From: Sternotherus odoratus
Lineage: Eukaryota > Chordata > Testudines > Kinosternidae
Assembly: GCA_032164245.1 (NCBI GenBank)
Contig: JAVMKO010000004.1
Span: 33,519,626-33,583,625 of the forward strand
Direction of reading: 5' to 3'
DNA length: 64,000 nt
The notes under the pieces are model-generated. The model was not told the origin of the DNA and made no database searches. It saw nothing but the letters and a program-made list of their open reading frames with translations. The translations under genes and the position numbers were made by a program. This document shows positions 22,171 through 31,879 of this stretch, piece by piece; the first letter of the stretch is position 1, and each line of letters opens with the position of its first letter.

Positions 22171-24483
22171 GATCTGGGCCTGTGTGTGTGAAGTGATTGC
22201 AAACTGTATTTGAAGGGATACTAGAGACTCCCACTGAGGCACCAGGCAAAGCTTCTGTCTGTTACCTCAAGAGTATTATAAAAACTGAAGGACAAATTAT
22301 GAAGTAATGTATTAGGTGGAACAGGCTGCATGTCAGTAAGATTTAAGAAAATCTTACTGGGAAAAATAGAATCTCAGTTGATCTAACCTATACCTGCTAG
22401 CACCACTCTGAAAGTTTAAGGGTATATATGGGGGAAACTACACTAGTTTACACCAGCAATGTCAAATACCCAGCCACATCCAGTCATCTTGATATATTTG
22501 TATGGCCCACATGACATTCAAGCTTTTTTTAAAACTGAAAGAGTAGTAGTAAGTCTCTCCCTAATAGTTGCAAAGTTAACCTTCCAAATAAAACTAAAAG
22601 TAACTGATGCAGTGAGGTCTTCAGACAGCCTGAAGTAATGAATCAGAGCTAAGAAGTCCCCCTTCTTCCCCCATTTCCAGTTAATCTGGTTGAAGTGTTA
22701 ACTCTACAGCCAATGATGACTCTTCAGTATCAGCGTTTCACTGCTGATCATTTTAACCCATATGAAAGGGAAGCCACTAGAGTGCATGGGCTGCCGGGGG
22801 GAGGAGGAAATACAGCTGGTGATGGGAATACAAAACAAGTGAAGGTGAGAGAGGAAGATGTGGAAGGAAGGAGAGAACAAGGAAAGAAACAGAAATGGTC
22901 ATAAATATGAGTAGTTTCCCACACAGTAAGTTGAATGTGACAATAAACCAGAGAATACTGAATAAGTAATAACTAAACTTATAGTTCATATATAATGATC
23001 ATATTTTACTCTTGATTGAGCAAATCTCCCAGTGACACCAGTGAGAGATTATTGTGGATGAAGGGTAAAACGTAGTCCTAAATTTATACAATATCTTAGC
23101 GACAATTAAAAATGGAGTTCAGCCTTCTTCACTGAATGAGTCCCTAACTTCACCATCCTGTTAGTAGCTTTTCCTGTTACACTCCTCTTCTGACCCATTG
23201 CTTCTAGATTTGAAGTTTTATATTAAAAGTCAAGCCTTAAAAAACAAAGCTTCTGCAGCTCACAAGCTTGTTACATCTGATTTGTAGTGTGGAGCTTTCC
23301 CAGCACAACAGATGGGTCATTTTCTTATTGCTCCATTCAGTAAGATCTGCACAGAATTTTCATCATACCTATGTATTTCAGTGCAACATGATTGTGGCCT
23401 TCCAAGCTGAATATGAGCTCTTCCAGATTCAGACCCTGGTTTGTATTCCTCGGAAAACTTGGCCCACTACAGAAACCTCCCTCCTCCACCTGTCTTTAAA
23501 ATCAAAAGTGCTCCATAGCAGAAAGTTGCAGACTTGTAATTTTAGGACTGAGCTGCTTGTTTTAAAGTGCTGCTATACTCCTTAAACTCACTCCCTTTAC
23601 ACACCCTCCCCCTGGCTGAGCTGGAAGTGAGCAATAATCCAGCTGCTGCACATCTTGTAGTCTCACAGGTCTCTTATGTTCTCTTCTGTAAAATCAATGG
23701 GAATTTTGGTATTGATTTTAGCAGATTAATCCCCTGATGGCAGATGGAGACCACCACCACAAAGATGGTGAGAACAGGCAGGCAACCTTCCCCAATTGCC
23801 TTTTTGTAATAGTTCAAAAAGCCTGCAGGTCCCTTTCTTGCTCTCCCTGACCGGGCTCTGGAACAATGGCTTCTTATATATTGCAGCATTGCAATGGAGA
23901 ATTAACTCAGTGATTTTTTGGTAACAAGTAAAGAATACCTCCAGCCCTTCTGGCATAAGGAACATCATCTCATTTCCCAAAAGTCAGAGATCTGCTGTTT
24001 CCTCATGGTGACTACGGTAATGGATTTCTGAACAGGAACATGGAGACAAGTGGTTGTATGATATTAAAAAACACTTAATAAAATATCAGTGAGGGAAGAG
24101 TTTCTCATAAGTAGACATTTCAATTTATCCACCCAGGCATATTCAGTGCAGGACAATATTTAATTAAAGCTTGTAGCACTTTTTCTTAAACTGTTTTCAG
24201 GAACAATTTCAGAACAGATCAGATGTTCAGCAGAAAGAAGAGGTGGGGTTTGAAGTCACGTAGTGACTTTATAGGTGATTATCAGCAATGAAAATAAAAA
24301 TCACAAGAAGAGACAAGGAATTTCAGATATTGGTTGAAAAAATGATAGGGACAAGTGGTTAGATTTACAAAGAACGTTTGAAAACAGTAGCTTGCCGTCC
24401 TTGTGGCCTTTTGGAAGGTTCTCAGTGAGAAGTGTCTCTTTAGGTCCCATGGAAGCTAAGGCTGGGAACAGGGGCAGCAGGTT
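22171..24483. other. Intergenic DNA, no gene seen
   Basis: Frames of 60-105 codons without recognisable domains. No transposon ends or RNA genes identified. Confidence 0.5.
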
Positions 24484-24790
24484 TGTATAATTTTTGGTGG
24501 TGTCCACAACAGGTCCCTGTCCCCAGTTCCCATCTAAGGCTCGGGGAGGGAGTTTGGGTGCGGGAGAGAATTTGGGTACGGGCTCTGGGATGGAGTTTGG
24601 GTGCTGGGTACAGGCTCTGGGTTGGGGCAGGGGTGCAGGTGGTGATGTGGGCTCTGGAAGGGAGTTTGGGTGCTGGGTTTGGGCTCTGGGCTGGGAATTG
24701 CAGTGTTGGGTGCAGACTCTGGGCTGGGACAGAAGGTTGGGATGCAGAGCGTGGGGCTGGCGATAAGGAGTTTGGGGTGAGGACAGGCTG
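24484..24790 (+). repeat. G-rich imperfect minisatellite-like repeat
   Basis: The words GGGCTCTGGG, GGAGTTTGGGTGC and TGGGTGCAG recur many times with irregular spacing, for example at ~24575, 24647, 24684 and 24717. The opening TTTTTGGTGGTGTCCACAAC and the G-rich tail are familiar from turtle interspersed repeats, so this may be the tail of a MITE. The 212- and 143-codon minus-strand frames across it read as Pro/Gln/Ser repeats and are artefacts. Confidence 0.6.
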
Positions 24791-25352
24791 CCCAGGGCTA
24801 GGGGACAGAGAGGACTTCCCCACAGCCCAAGGAAATGTGTCCCCAGTATGGTCAATATTTTTCTCACCCAATGTTTGTCTCTGACGCTACTCGGGCTTAT
24901 CAAAATTGGCAAAAAAAAAAATAGGTTATTTTCTCTCACAGGAAATGTTTGCTTATTTATAGTTTAGGGGCTTTTTGCAAGGGGAATTAGACGTTTTCAG
25001 TTGACAAAGAACTGGAAAATGTAGAGCTCTTCACAAACATTTTTGATTTCTAGAAAAGGTAAACTTGTCAAAGAAAGTTGCTGACTGGAGTGCTCTGCTT
25101 TTAAAGTACTCCCATTGGCCTTGTTCTGAGATTTAACTGCTTGTTCTGATTTTGCTTATGCCTACAAAACATTTGTTGAAGTTATTTGTGAACTTGTTCT
25201 ATGTTGATACCCTCATGCTTTATCAGGCTGCCTTTATGGTGCCTCATTTGTAGAATAAGGCCAATATACAAGGCTGCAAGTTGATTTTAATTCTTATCAG
25301 TATGGCACTGACTCCACAACCCTTCCTCTCCCTCACAAAAAATGTTCTGTGA
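24791..25352. other. Intergenic DNA, no gene seen
   Basis: Nothing recognised. Confidence 0.5.
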
Positions 25353-25353
25353 C

Positions 25354-25781
25354 TAGAACCCTGCACGGATACAAATTTATACCTGCAGATGAGGATATCC
25401 ATGGATACAAAATTGGTATCCACTGAACCACAGGCCTGTCTCCGGAACCATAGCAGCAAAAGGAGCAGAATGTGGGGCCTCAACTCCCAGGAGCCAGTGC
25501 CAACAGCTCTTCTGGCCCAGCAGTACCACCCTCAGCCCTGTCCTCCAGCAGGGCTGTACTGACCCCAGACAGAAGATGCAACTGCGTGGAAGGGCTGGGG
25601 GTGGTGGGAGGAGCTGAAGGAGTTGCTGGCACGGGGCGCTGGCTCCTGGGAGCGGCAGCCCCACATTCTGCTCCCTTTACCACTGTGGTTCCCGGGGGAG
25701 TCCTGCAGTTCAGTGGATACCGATTTCTATCCGCAGATATCTGCATCCATCAATAGACATTTGTATCCATGGATGGCTCTA
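25354..25781. mobile_element. hAT-like element with long inverted ends
   Basis: The left side carries CACGGATACAAATTTATACC, GATATCCATGGATACAAA and GGTATCCACTGAACCACAG. The right side mirrors them: CAGTTCAGTGGATACCG, GATATCTGCATCC and ATTTGTATCCATGGATGG. This ATCCGCGGATAT-style end is one I know from turtle/reptile hAT-type elements. The interior (25450-25680) is GC-rich and also has a near-inverted pair around CAGGAGCCAGTGCC and TGGCTCCTGGGAGCGG. The frames over it are not conserved. The target duplication is not clear. Confidence 0.65.
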
Positions 25782-25879
25782 CAATTCATTCTTGAAAATG
25801 TCTTTTGTGTACAGGCAATTTCTAAAAACTGACCTTTTCTTTCTGGCCACTCGAAGAAAGCCTGAATGACAGCTCTAGC

Positions 25880-25980
25880 TATCTCCTTTCTTGATTACAA
25901 TAGCCTCCTCCTCTCAGGCCTTGCTGATCACTCCCACCAATCTGTACAAAATGTAGCTGCTCAGATAACCTTCCTGACAG
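25880..25980 (+). pseudogene. L2/CR1-clade LINE RT C-terminal scrap
   Basis: From 25889 the plus strand reads LDYNSLLLSGLADHSHQSVQ then NVAAQ. This parallels the L2/CR1 RT C-terminal pattern LDYCNSLL-GLP...L-VQNAAARL. Only ~30 codons survive. No active site is present. Confidence 0.6.
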
Positions 25981-25990
25981 GTCACTGGGA

Positions 25991-26640
25991 TTGACATGCA
26001 GGTTAGCCTTAACCAAAAGTAGGCTTTCAGTCTAATTTCCTGTGGGCCAATATAGGAAATCTTTAATGAATGTAAATAATCTATGAAATCTATGAAAGTT
26101 ATAAGAAATTAAAAAGCTACACAATTTAACCACTTCTCATGTCCATCACTGGGTCTCAAGTGTATTCTTCCTGCTTTCTTTGATACAACAGACTTTCTAG
26201 AGGAATGAAGGTTTCATATGCTTATCCATGTGCAGAGGGTTTCTTCTCAGTCTCCATAGTCTATATTATCTAGGATACAAACAGCCAATCTTTCTCCATC
26301 TCAAAAGTAGAACCAGCAGCTATAATGCTGTACTAAACATTGATATGCATACAATCCCCAACCAGTTACTCACCTTGTAAACAGTGTCTTGTAATATCAT
26401 TTGAAATCTAATAAGCTTATCATCATTAATATCAGTGTGACATGTATGCAACATGTGAAATTACGGGTACTCTCTGAAACAGAGAAGGCAAAACAGTTTT
26501 TTTCCCAGACAGAGAAGAATGGCCAACACATTGAGTTTTGGACTGAATCACAAACTAAGCCATCGGTGGCCAAGAACAATGGAATATAATTGCACTGAGG
26601 ATCATAGAAAGATAATTTGCACAGCAAAAAAGCAATATTC
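25991..26640. other. Intergenic DNA, no gene seen
   Basis: AT-rich, with short overlapping frames near 26.4-26.6 kb lacking any domain. Confidence 0.5.
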
Positions 26641-26689
26641 ACAGGAGACTGTCAAAATTAACATGGTATCAGCCCCCTGGTGGACACAA

Positions 26690-27475
26690 AGCTGATCCCC
26701 CCCAGGAAGATTTCCTGACTTTGAAAAGAAAGATGAACAGCTGGAAGACTTTGGAGGTATACATCACCAAAGAGTGCTGCTCTCCTTTGTCCCCTAGAGT
26801 TAACGACAAATGGATCCTTTTGGCCCAGAAGGCAAGAGTAGACAAAAACAGACTCCAGGTGCAGACAAAGATTGTAACCTGCTAAAATTTAGTTTGTCAC
26901 TAGAAAATATATTTTTATTTACTTGTGTCTCATCTATTTGTATTACTTAAATATCTGTTCTTTGTTAATAAACATATTTGAGTTTTATTACAAAACCATC
27001 TCAGTGCTATGCATTAAACTGAAAGGTAAAGTCTCCAGGTAACCTAGCAGACTGGTGTGCATTCTGTGTCTGCGGAGCCAACTTAACTTCTGAGAGGGCC
27101 CAGTGAGAGAGACTGGACACTGCAGGGAAGACTCCAGACCGAAGGATGCCCCTGCAAGGAGTAACCAGGCTAGTGAAAAAAAGGGTGATGCCACTGTGCT
27201 GGGAGCAGGCTGTCAAGCCCTGACCCAAAGCTGCATAGCACAAAAGCACCCAGGGTTACAGGGCAGGCAGATGAAACTCCATAGTGCCACATCCTCAATG
27301 CCAGCTGAGGTGGTCTGGGATTGCTGGGTGGCTAATAGACTGGAGGTGTTAGGGAGCTGGCATCCATGTAAGCTCAAGCAAGTCTTCTCACTGGAGGTAA
27401 AGGGGGGGAAACAAAGTGACTTTCAGTCCTGGGGACCCCAAGAACCATCACAATGCCCTCAAGTGTTTTAACTGT
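26690..27475 (+). mobile_element. LTR-retrotransposon-derived segment (probable)
   Basis: A polyadenylation signal AATAAA lies at 26967-26972, in TTGTTAATAAACATATTTGA. It is followed by an R/U5-like stretch (CATCTCAGTGCTATGCATTA) and then GAGAGACTGGACACTGCAGG. I remember this order (AATAAA, then CAGTGCTGT, then GGCTGGACACTGCAG) from turtle LTR elements. Exact LTR boundaries, primer site and target duplication could not be fixed. No gag or pol coding is seen, so a solo or truncated copy is likely. The 122-codon frame at 27.1-27.5 kb lacks a domain. Confidence 0.45.
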
Positions 27476-27889
27476 CTGCATTTGACCAGGTAGAACATTA
27501 CGGACAATACTAGGTAATTGTTATAACTCTCCTAGCCTTCATCAGAAGTTGTGGTTAGAGGAAGTCAAGAATTTCATTTAAACCACGTAGTCTCCAAATC
27601 TATTGGAAAAATACTGAGGCAGATGAATAAAACCCTATTGCAATTTCTATTTTTATAAGATTCTGCTACTTGGGGATATGTTGCTATACTGCCAAGTGCT
27701 ATATTTCCAAACTGACAGTTAAATTATAGGGTATTTGAAACAGATTAACCTGATGCCATTCAAAACACTTCAGGAAATGTATTTCAGTTTACATTTTAAA
27801 AAAGCCACTTTCAGCTTCAACTGGCAGGCAACTCTGTACAGACAAAAGAAAACAAATGGAAAGCTACTGCATGGTCTCAAACTAGGGAA
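27476..27889. other. Intergenic DNA, nothing seen
   Basis: No feature supported. Confidence 0.45.
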
Positions 27890-28850
27890 TGGATCCACAA
27901 AGGCACTTAGACACTTAAATCCAGCAGTTAGAGACCACTGACATCCTCAAAACCCCCACTCACTTGCCAACTAATCCTCTTGGTGTCTAAATCCCCCTGG
28001 TACCTAAGATTCTGCTGGTGGGCATGCACAAAAGTCACCTAAACTGCTCAGAGCCCTCATGCATCCCTAAATCCTGGTGGTATTCTCAAACCAAGAGTTC
28101 CCTTGCCTCTCCCCGCTGCAGAGCCCTGTCTGGCAGGTGTGTTCAGAGCATGCCTAACTTGCCCAAAGGCTTAGCTAGAGGCAGCCAGATTGTGGATTTT
28201 TGTGGGTTGGGGTTGTGTCCCAAAATACCCAATAGCCCAGTAGTTAGGCCATTCACCTGGGATATGGAAGTCTGGTCTCCAAGTCTTCACTCGGCCTGAT
28301 TTAGAGAGGGGACTCTAACTTGGGGGCTCTCACTCCAGATGAATGTCCTAACTAAAGGGCTATAATGTATTGGGGTCTCTCTCTCTCTCTCTCTCTCTGA
28401 TGTTTCATAACATCATTATCATCATGGATGTGAATCCTAAGCTGAGAGATGCTTCCCTCCCACCCAGAATTAGATTCTTTCGTCCCCTTGAGGGACACAC
28501 TACTTATGTCAGAGTCCTTTCCCTAGCCCTCTTGACTAGCTTTGGGTCTATGTCTATTAGACACGAGGCTTATATTGGGACAGCTAGCCCCTTCTGTCAC
28601 TGTGGCTACATTTTATTTTTAGCTCATTCAGAGCTAGGATGAGCACATCTGAGCTGGGAATCGCATCCCCAACTTGAAGTAGAGACATACCCTTGGGCTG
28701 CTCCCTACTCACCTTGCTGGCATCTGTGAATCACTTTTCTAGGTGCCAACTCTCACCATGCATTGTATAGGGAGCCTGAATAATGCCCAACTCAGGATGG
28801 AGGATTTCAATAGCCAGTAGGCACCTAAGTGTTGCAATCTTTGTGGCTCA
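27890..28850. mobile_element. ~0.96-kb element with inverted ends
   Basis: The left end reads GGATCCACAAAGGCACTTAG. The right end on the opposite strand reads AGCCACAAAGATTGCAACAC followed by TTAGGTGCC. These are imperfect inverted termini of a turtle-type non-autonomous DNA transposon. At its centre (28230-28370) sits the same inverted-arm tRNA-like block seen at 13.5 and 20.8 kb, which may therefore be an internal part of this family. No transposase frame is present. Confidence 0.5.
28376..28398 (+). repeat. (TC)n microsatellite
   Basis: Uninterrupted TCTC alternation over 23 bases within the inverted-end element. Confidence 0.95.
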
Positions 28851-28923
28851 AGCTCAGTCTAGCCCATCAGGAATTGGTCTATCTAGTCATGTACCCTGTC
28901 TCTCACAATGGCTAGTACCATAG

Positions 28924-28996
28924 GCACTGACTCCATAGGTGCTCTAGGGCTTAAGCACTCCCTCCACAAAAAAATCAGGAGTGCTTAGCACCTACA
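28924..28996. mobile_element. hAT-like MITE fragment
   Basis: ATAGGCACTGACTCCATAGG, then TGCTCTAGGGCTTAAGCACT and AGTGCTTAGCACCTAC, are the end and sub-terminal palindrome of the family whose larger copy lies at 12.57 kb. It is short and abuts retroelement sequence at ~28997, so it is either truncated or inserted at the edge of that element. Confidence 0.6.
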
Positions 28997-29768
28997 GGGT
29001 GCCCTCGCCACCTTGGAGTCTAGTAGGGCTCCTATGAACTCTATGCTCTGGGTAGGCTCCAGGGTGGACTTCTCCTTGTTGAGGAGGATTCCCAAGCGGT
29101 CGAACGTGCTGATAACGGCGCCGCGAGATCGATCGGCGTCCATGCCCAGCCGGGCTTCGAGCCGCGATCTCGGTCTCAGTCATGGGCGGCTTGCCCCTAG
29201 ACCGGACAGGTTGCTGAGGGGTATCCCCTGCAAGCAACCTCTTTGCAGCACCAAACGCCTCCGGCGTGGAGGGAAGCTGCTGCGGAATCGGCACCCTGAG
29301 TGGCCAGACCACTGGCACCGGACTCGACGGGGCCTCTTGCGGCGCTGGAGTCATCGGTGCGGGTGCAGGTGGCTGGGCCTCAGGTCGGCTCCCGGGCGGT
29401 GACGGCGGTCGCGGGGGCGGTGCCGGCGGCTGCACGCGGTCCGGTGCCGGAGCGGAGCGAGGTTGGGAGTCCTTCCTTCGCTTAGCGCTGGGGGAGCGCG
29501 ACCGGTGCCGAGGCTTCGATTTGGCCGGCTTGGGTGCGGGGTCCGGTGCCGCACACGAGTCCGGAGTGAGAGCCGCCTCCATCAGGATCTGCCGCAAGCG
29601 GGATTCCCTGTCTTTGCGGGTCCTGGGTTTAAAAGCCCTGCAGATTTTGCAAGAATCTGCCAAGTGCGCTTCACCTAGGCACTTGAGGCACTTGGAGTGT
29701 GGGTCCCCCACAGGCATGGGCTTCCCACACTCCGCACAGTGCTTGAATCCCGGAGCCTTGGATGACAT
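28997..29768 (-). pseudogene. DIRS-like gag N-terminus joined to RT scrap
   Basis: The minus-strand frame starts with MSSKAPG at 29768. Residues 11-43 hold Cys pairs C11/C14, C27/C30 and C40/C43 with His24 and His35, a zinc-finger-like pattern. A basic stretch (KPRTRKDRESRLR, ~47-59) and a long Pro/Ala/Ser-rich region (~73-190) follow. I recognise this layout from gag-like proteins of reptile DIRS-type retroelements, often annotated as LAP2-alpha-like. After ~residue 195 the frame stops making sense. The correct frame from 29119 down to 28997 reads FDRLGILLNKEKS then EFIGALLDS, a reverse-transcriptase block of DIRS/Ty3-type elements. So gag and RT parts were joined by an internal deletion with a frame change. 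CpG content is high, suggesting a fairly young insertion. The exact clade is uncertain. Confidence 0.65.
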
Positions 29769-30027
29769 GGGCTCCAGTGGCAGGGAAACCCCTGCACTTA
29801 ACTATTTACACTATAAACCTATGCAAACTAACTAACAACTACTTAACAAGAACGATAGGGATAACAATAGAATCAATAGCTAGGAGATAAGGAGAACGCT
29901 TAAGAGCAGGACTCCTGTCCAATCATATATTGCGCTCAGGAAGTGAGCCCTAGGGCCTGCAAATCTCAAGCTATCTATATGCTTGTAAACAGCGAAGAAA
30001 CCAACCAAACTCCTATTCTTGTGCAAC
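29769..30027 (-). other. Probable 5' leader of the DIRS-like element
   Basis: Non-coding AT-rich DNA directly upstream of the gag-like start on the minus strand. I could not find a terminal repeat, so the 5' boundary of the element is unknown. It must stop before the MITE at 30031. Confidence 0.35.
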
Positions 30028-30030
30028 TTA

Positions 30031-30167
30031 CCCTGTTTCCCCGAAAGTAAGACATCCCCCGAAAATAAGACGTACTTCCAGTTTTGCCTCTCGCTGTAAT
30101 ATAATGTAATGTAATTTTGGGAGCAAAAATTAATATAAGACACTGTCTTATTTTCGGGGAAACACGG
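30031..30167. mobile_element. Mariner-type MITE, 137 bp
   Basis: The left terminus reads CCCTGTTTCCCCGAAAGTAA and the right on the opposite strand CCGTGTTTCCCCGAAAATAA. Both are flanked by TA (30029-30030, 30168-30169). The inner words AAGACATCCCC and AGACACTGTCTTA are familiar from a widespread vertebrate MITE with GTTTCCCCGAAAATAAGAC ends. Non-coding. Confidence 0.85.
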
Positions 30168-30169
30168 TA

Positions 30170-31605
30170 GAAGCTCTAGCAGGACAACTTTATGCACCTA
30201 AGTGGCAGTGAGATTGTCATCCTCAAAGTCACACTGCAGTCTGCCAAAAATGTATGATCGAAGAGAAAAATCAAGTTTCCACCACTACAGGATAGTTACT
30301 TCCAATGACCAAATGAAAAGGGTAAAAAGATGTTGATTAAATTAAAAGTAATGATACCAAAATTCTTCACAAGTTTTCCAGATTCCTTTTTCTTTAGCCA
30401 AAGAAAGAACTGAGACTATACTTGAATGTATACATTTTATTAATTGAATTACATAAACAGTAATAAATACATTCATAAATAAGGAGATACAGAAAGAAAA
30501 GCAATGTGACATGACAGTCAAAGTTCAATCCATGCATTTAACATGAAGTAGTCCAACTTTTATCAAATAGGTATAATCAGACCTAGTTAATTCATTTCAC
30601 ACATCATCAAATGGCAATTATAGCAAAATCTTTTTAATACACCCAAGAATTAACTACCAGTGTAAATCTTTTAATACAGGTTATTGTTCAAAACTTAAGT
30701 GGCAGAAGTAGAAGTTTTCCACAGTTATTACACTTTGAAAAGCTCAATAAGGTTTAAGGGATCCCCTACAGCTGCAGAAATGCTAACCTCTCTGGAGACA
30801 TCTTAATTCTGCCTGGTCATCTTCATCCAAGATTTTGGAATTAGGAATGACAGTAAGAACTGAGGTAGTCAGGTGGGTCTTGCATCCCTGTTGAGCTTTA
30901 AATTCAAACCTCAGTGCTTTCCAACACCAGCCCTAAATTAACTTTCACACCAATCAAATGCACCAAACAGGCAACCTCAGCTTTACCCTTTAAATACATC
31001 TACTAATGTACGTACACAAAAACATCTAAAATTGCCAACAATTCCATACCTGAAAAAATTCATAATCACAATATAATGCACCTCTACCCAAATTCCAAAA
31101 CTTAACAGAAAAATACCTACCCAGAACATCCACATCATCATCCTCTGAATTCAATAAGCATAAAAACTATTAAAACACCACTATTGCCACCTACATCAAC
31201 AGACACAACTACTAACAATATTCTAACTTCCGACAACATAGGTGCAAAGTCAAAATTGAATGTGTGGTACACTTTGTTTGGTGTAAAAGTTTAAGTAGAG
31301 TAGCTGTTTGAAAGCTTTGAAGTGGGGGTTGTACCAGACAGTTTCAAGCACATTTAGTTTTGTTTGCTTCCTTTTTAAAAAATGTCTGAGAAATACACAA
31401 GTTAGGTGTTACCCGCCGTAAATGTTAATCTTGTGAAACTTCATGTTGTTTGAAGAGTGTTCTGTGGGAAATTGAGAGTGAGTGAAGAATACAAATGTAT
31501 GCTCCCCCATAAGCTAAATCTGTGCACTTCCAGTAGTAAATGATGATTAATTAATAGTAAGCTATGATTCTATAGAACTTGTGTTTTTGAGGTCTCGACA
31601 TTTCA
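30170..31605. other. Intergenic DNA bordering the satellite
   Basis: AT-rich, no gene. The stretch 30990-31245 is unusually poor in G on the plus strand (A/C/T-rich). I could not match it to any family. From ~31250 the composition becomes ordinary again before the array edge. Confidence 0.5.
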
Positions 31606-31742
31606 GATATACAGTTATGCCTTGGTACAGGGCAGTCAAACTCATTAGCCAGCTAATAAAGACACAAAGGCCATCAGAGATACAAACTCTTCTTACGGAG
31701 AAGTCAAGCTACTCATGTTACTGGGGCCTGATTACAAGAGGG

Positions 31743-31750
31743 TATATATA
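31743..31750 (+). promoter_or_regulatory. TATA-like box in edge unit (candidate)
   Basis: TATATATA within AGAGGGTATATATACCC, about 100 bases before an ATG (31842) and just upstream of a pyrimidine-rich stretch at 31763-31795. Core units have GGAGGTTACTGTGCCCAGAG at the same place and no TATA. Candidate only, as no transcription data are available. Confidence 0.3.
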
Positions 31751-31841
31751 CCCAAAAATCCATTCCTTTTCCTCCATCTTCTTTTCTCTCCTCTGGGTAT
31801 AGCACTCATAACACTTCTTTCTTCTCCACTTGTGCTTCAAG

Positions 31842-31879
31842 ATGCCTGTAAAGAAAAAGGGAACACAACGCATGTGCAA
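31842..31879 (+). other. Exon-1-like block in edge unit
   Basis: ATG opens MPVKKKGTQRMC and is followed by AA and the donor-like GTGAGA at 31880. It corresponds to MLVKREGAQGVC in the core units. ATG, length (38 bases) and donor are kept despite head divergence. Speculative. Confidence 0.25.

Noticed and set aside
24301..24939. Minus-strand 212-codon Pro/Gln-rich ORF
   Set aside because: Made by a G-rich imperfect minisatellite on the plus strand. Several frames are open in the same place.
27103..27471. 122-codon plus-strand ORF as a gene
   Set aside because: It lies in LTR-like repeat sequence with no recognisable gag or pol motif.
30990..31245. Nuclear mitochondrial insertion
   Set aside because: The base bias fits, but trial reading with the mitochondrial code gave no recognisable protein.
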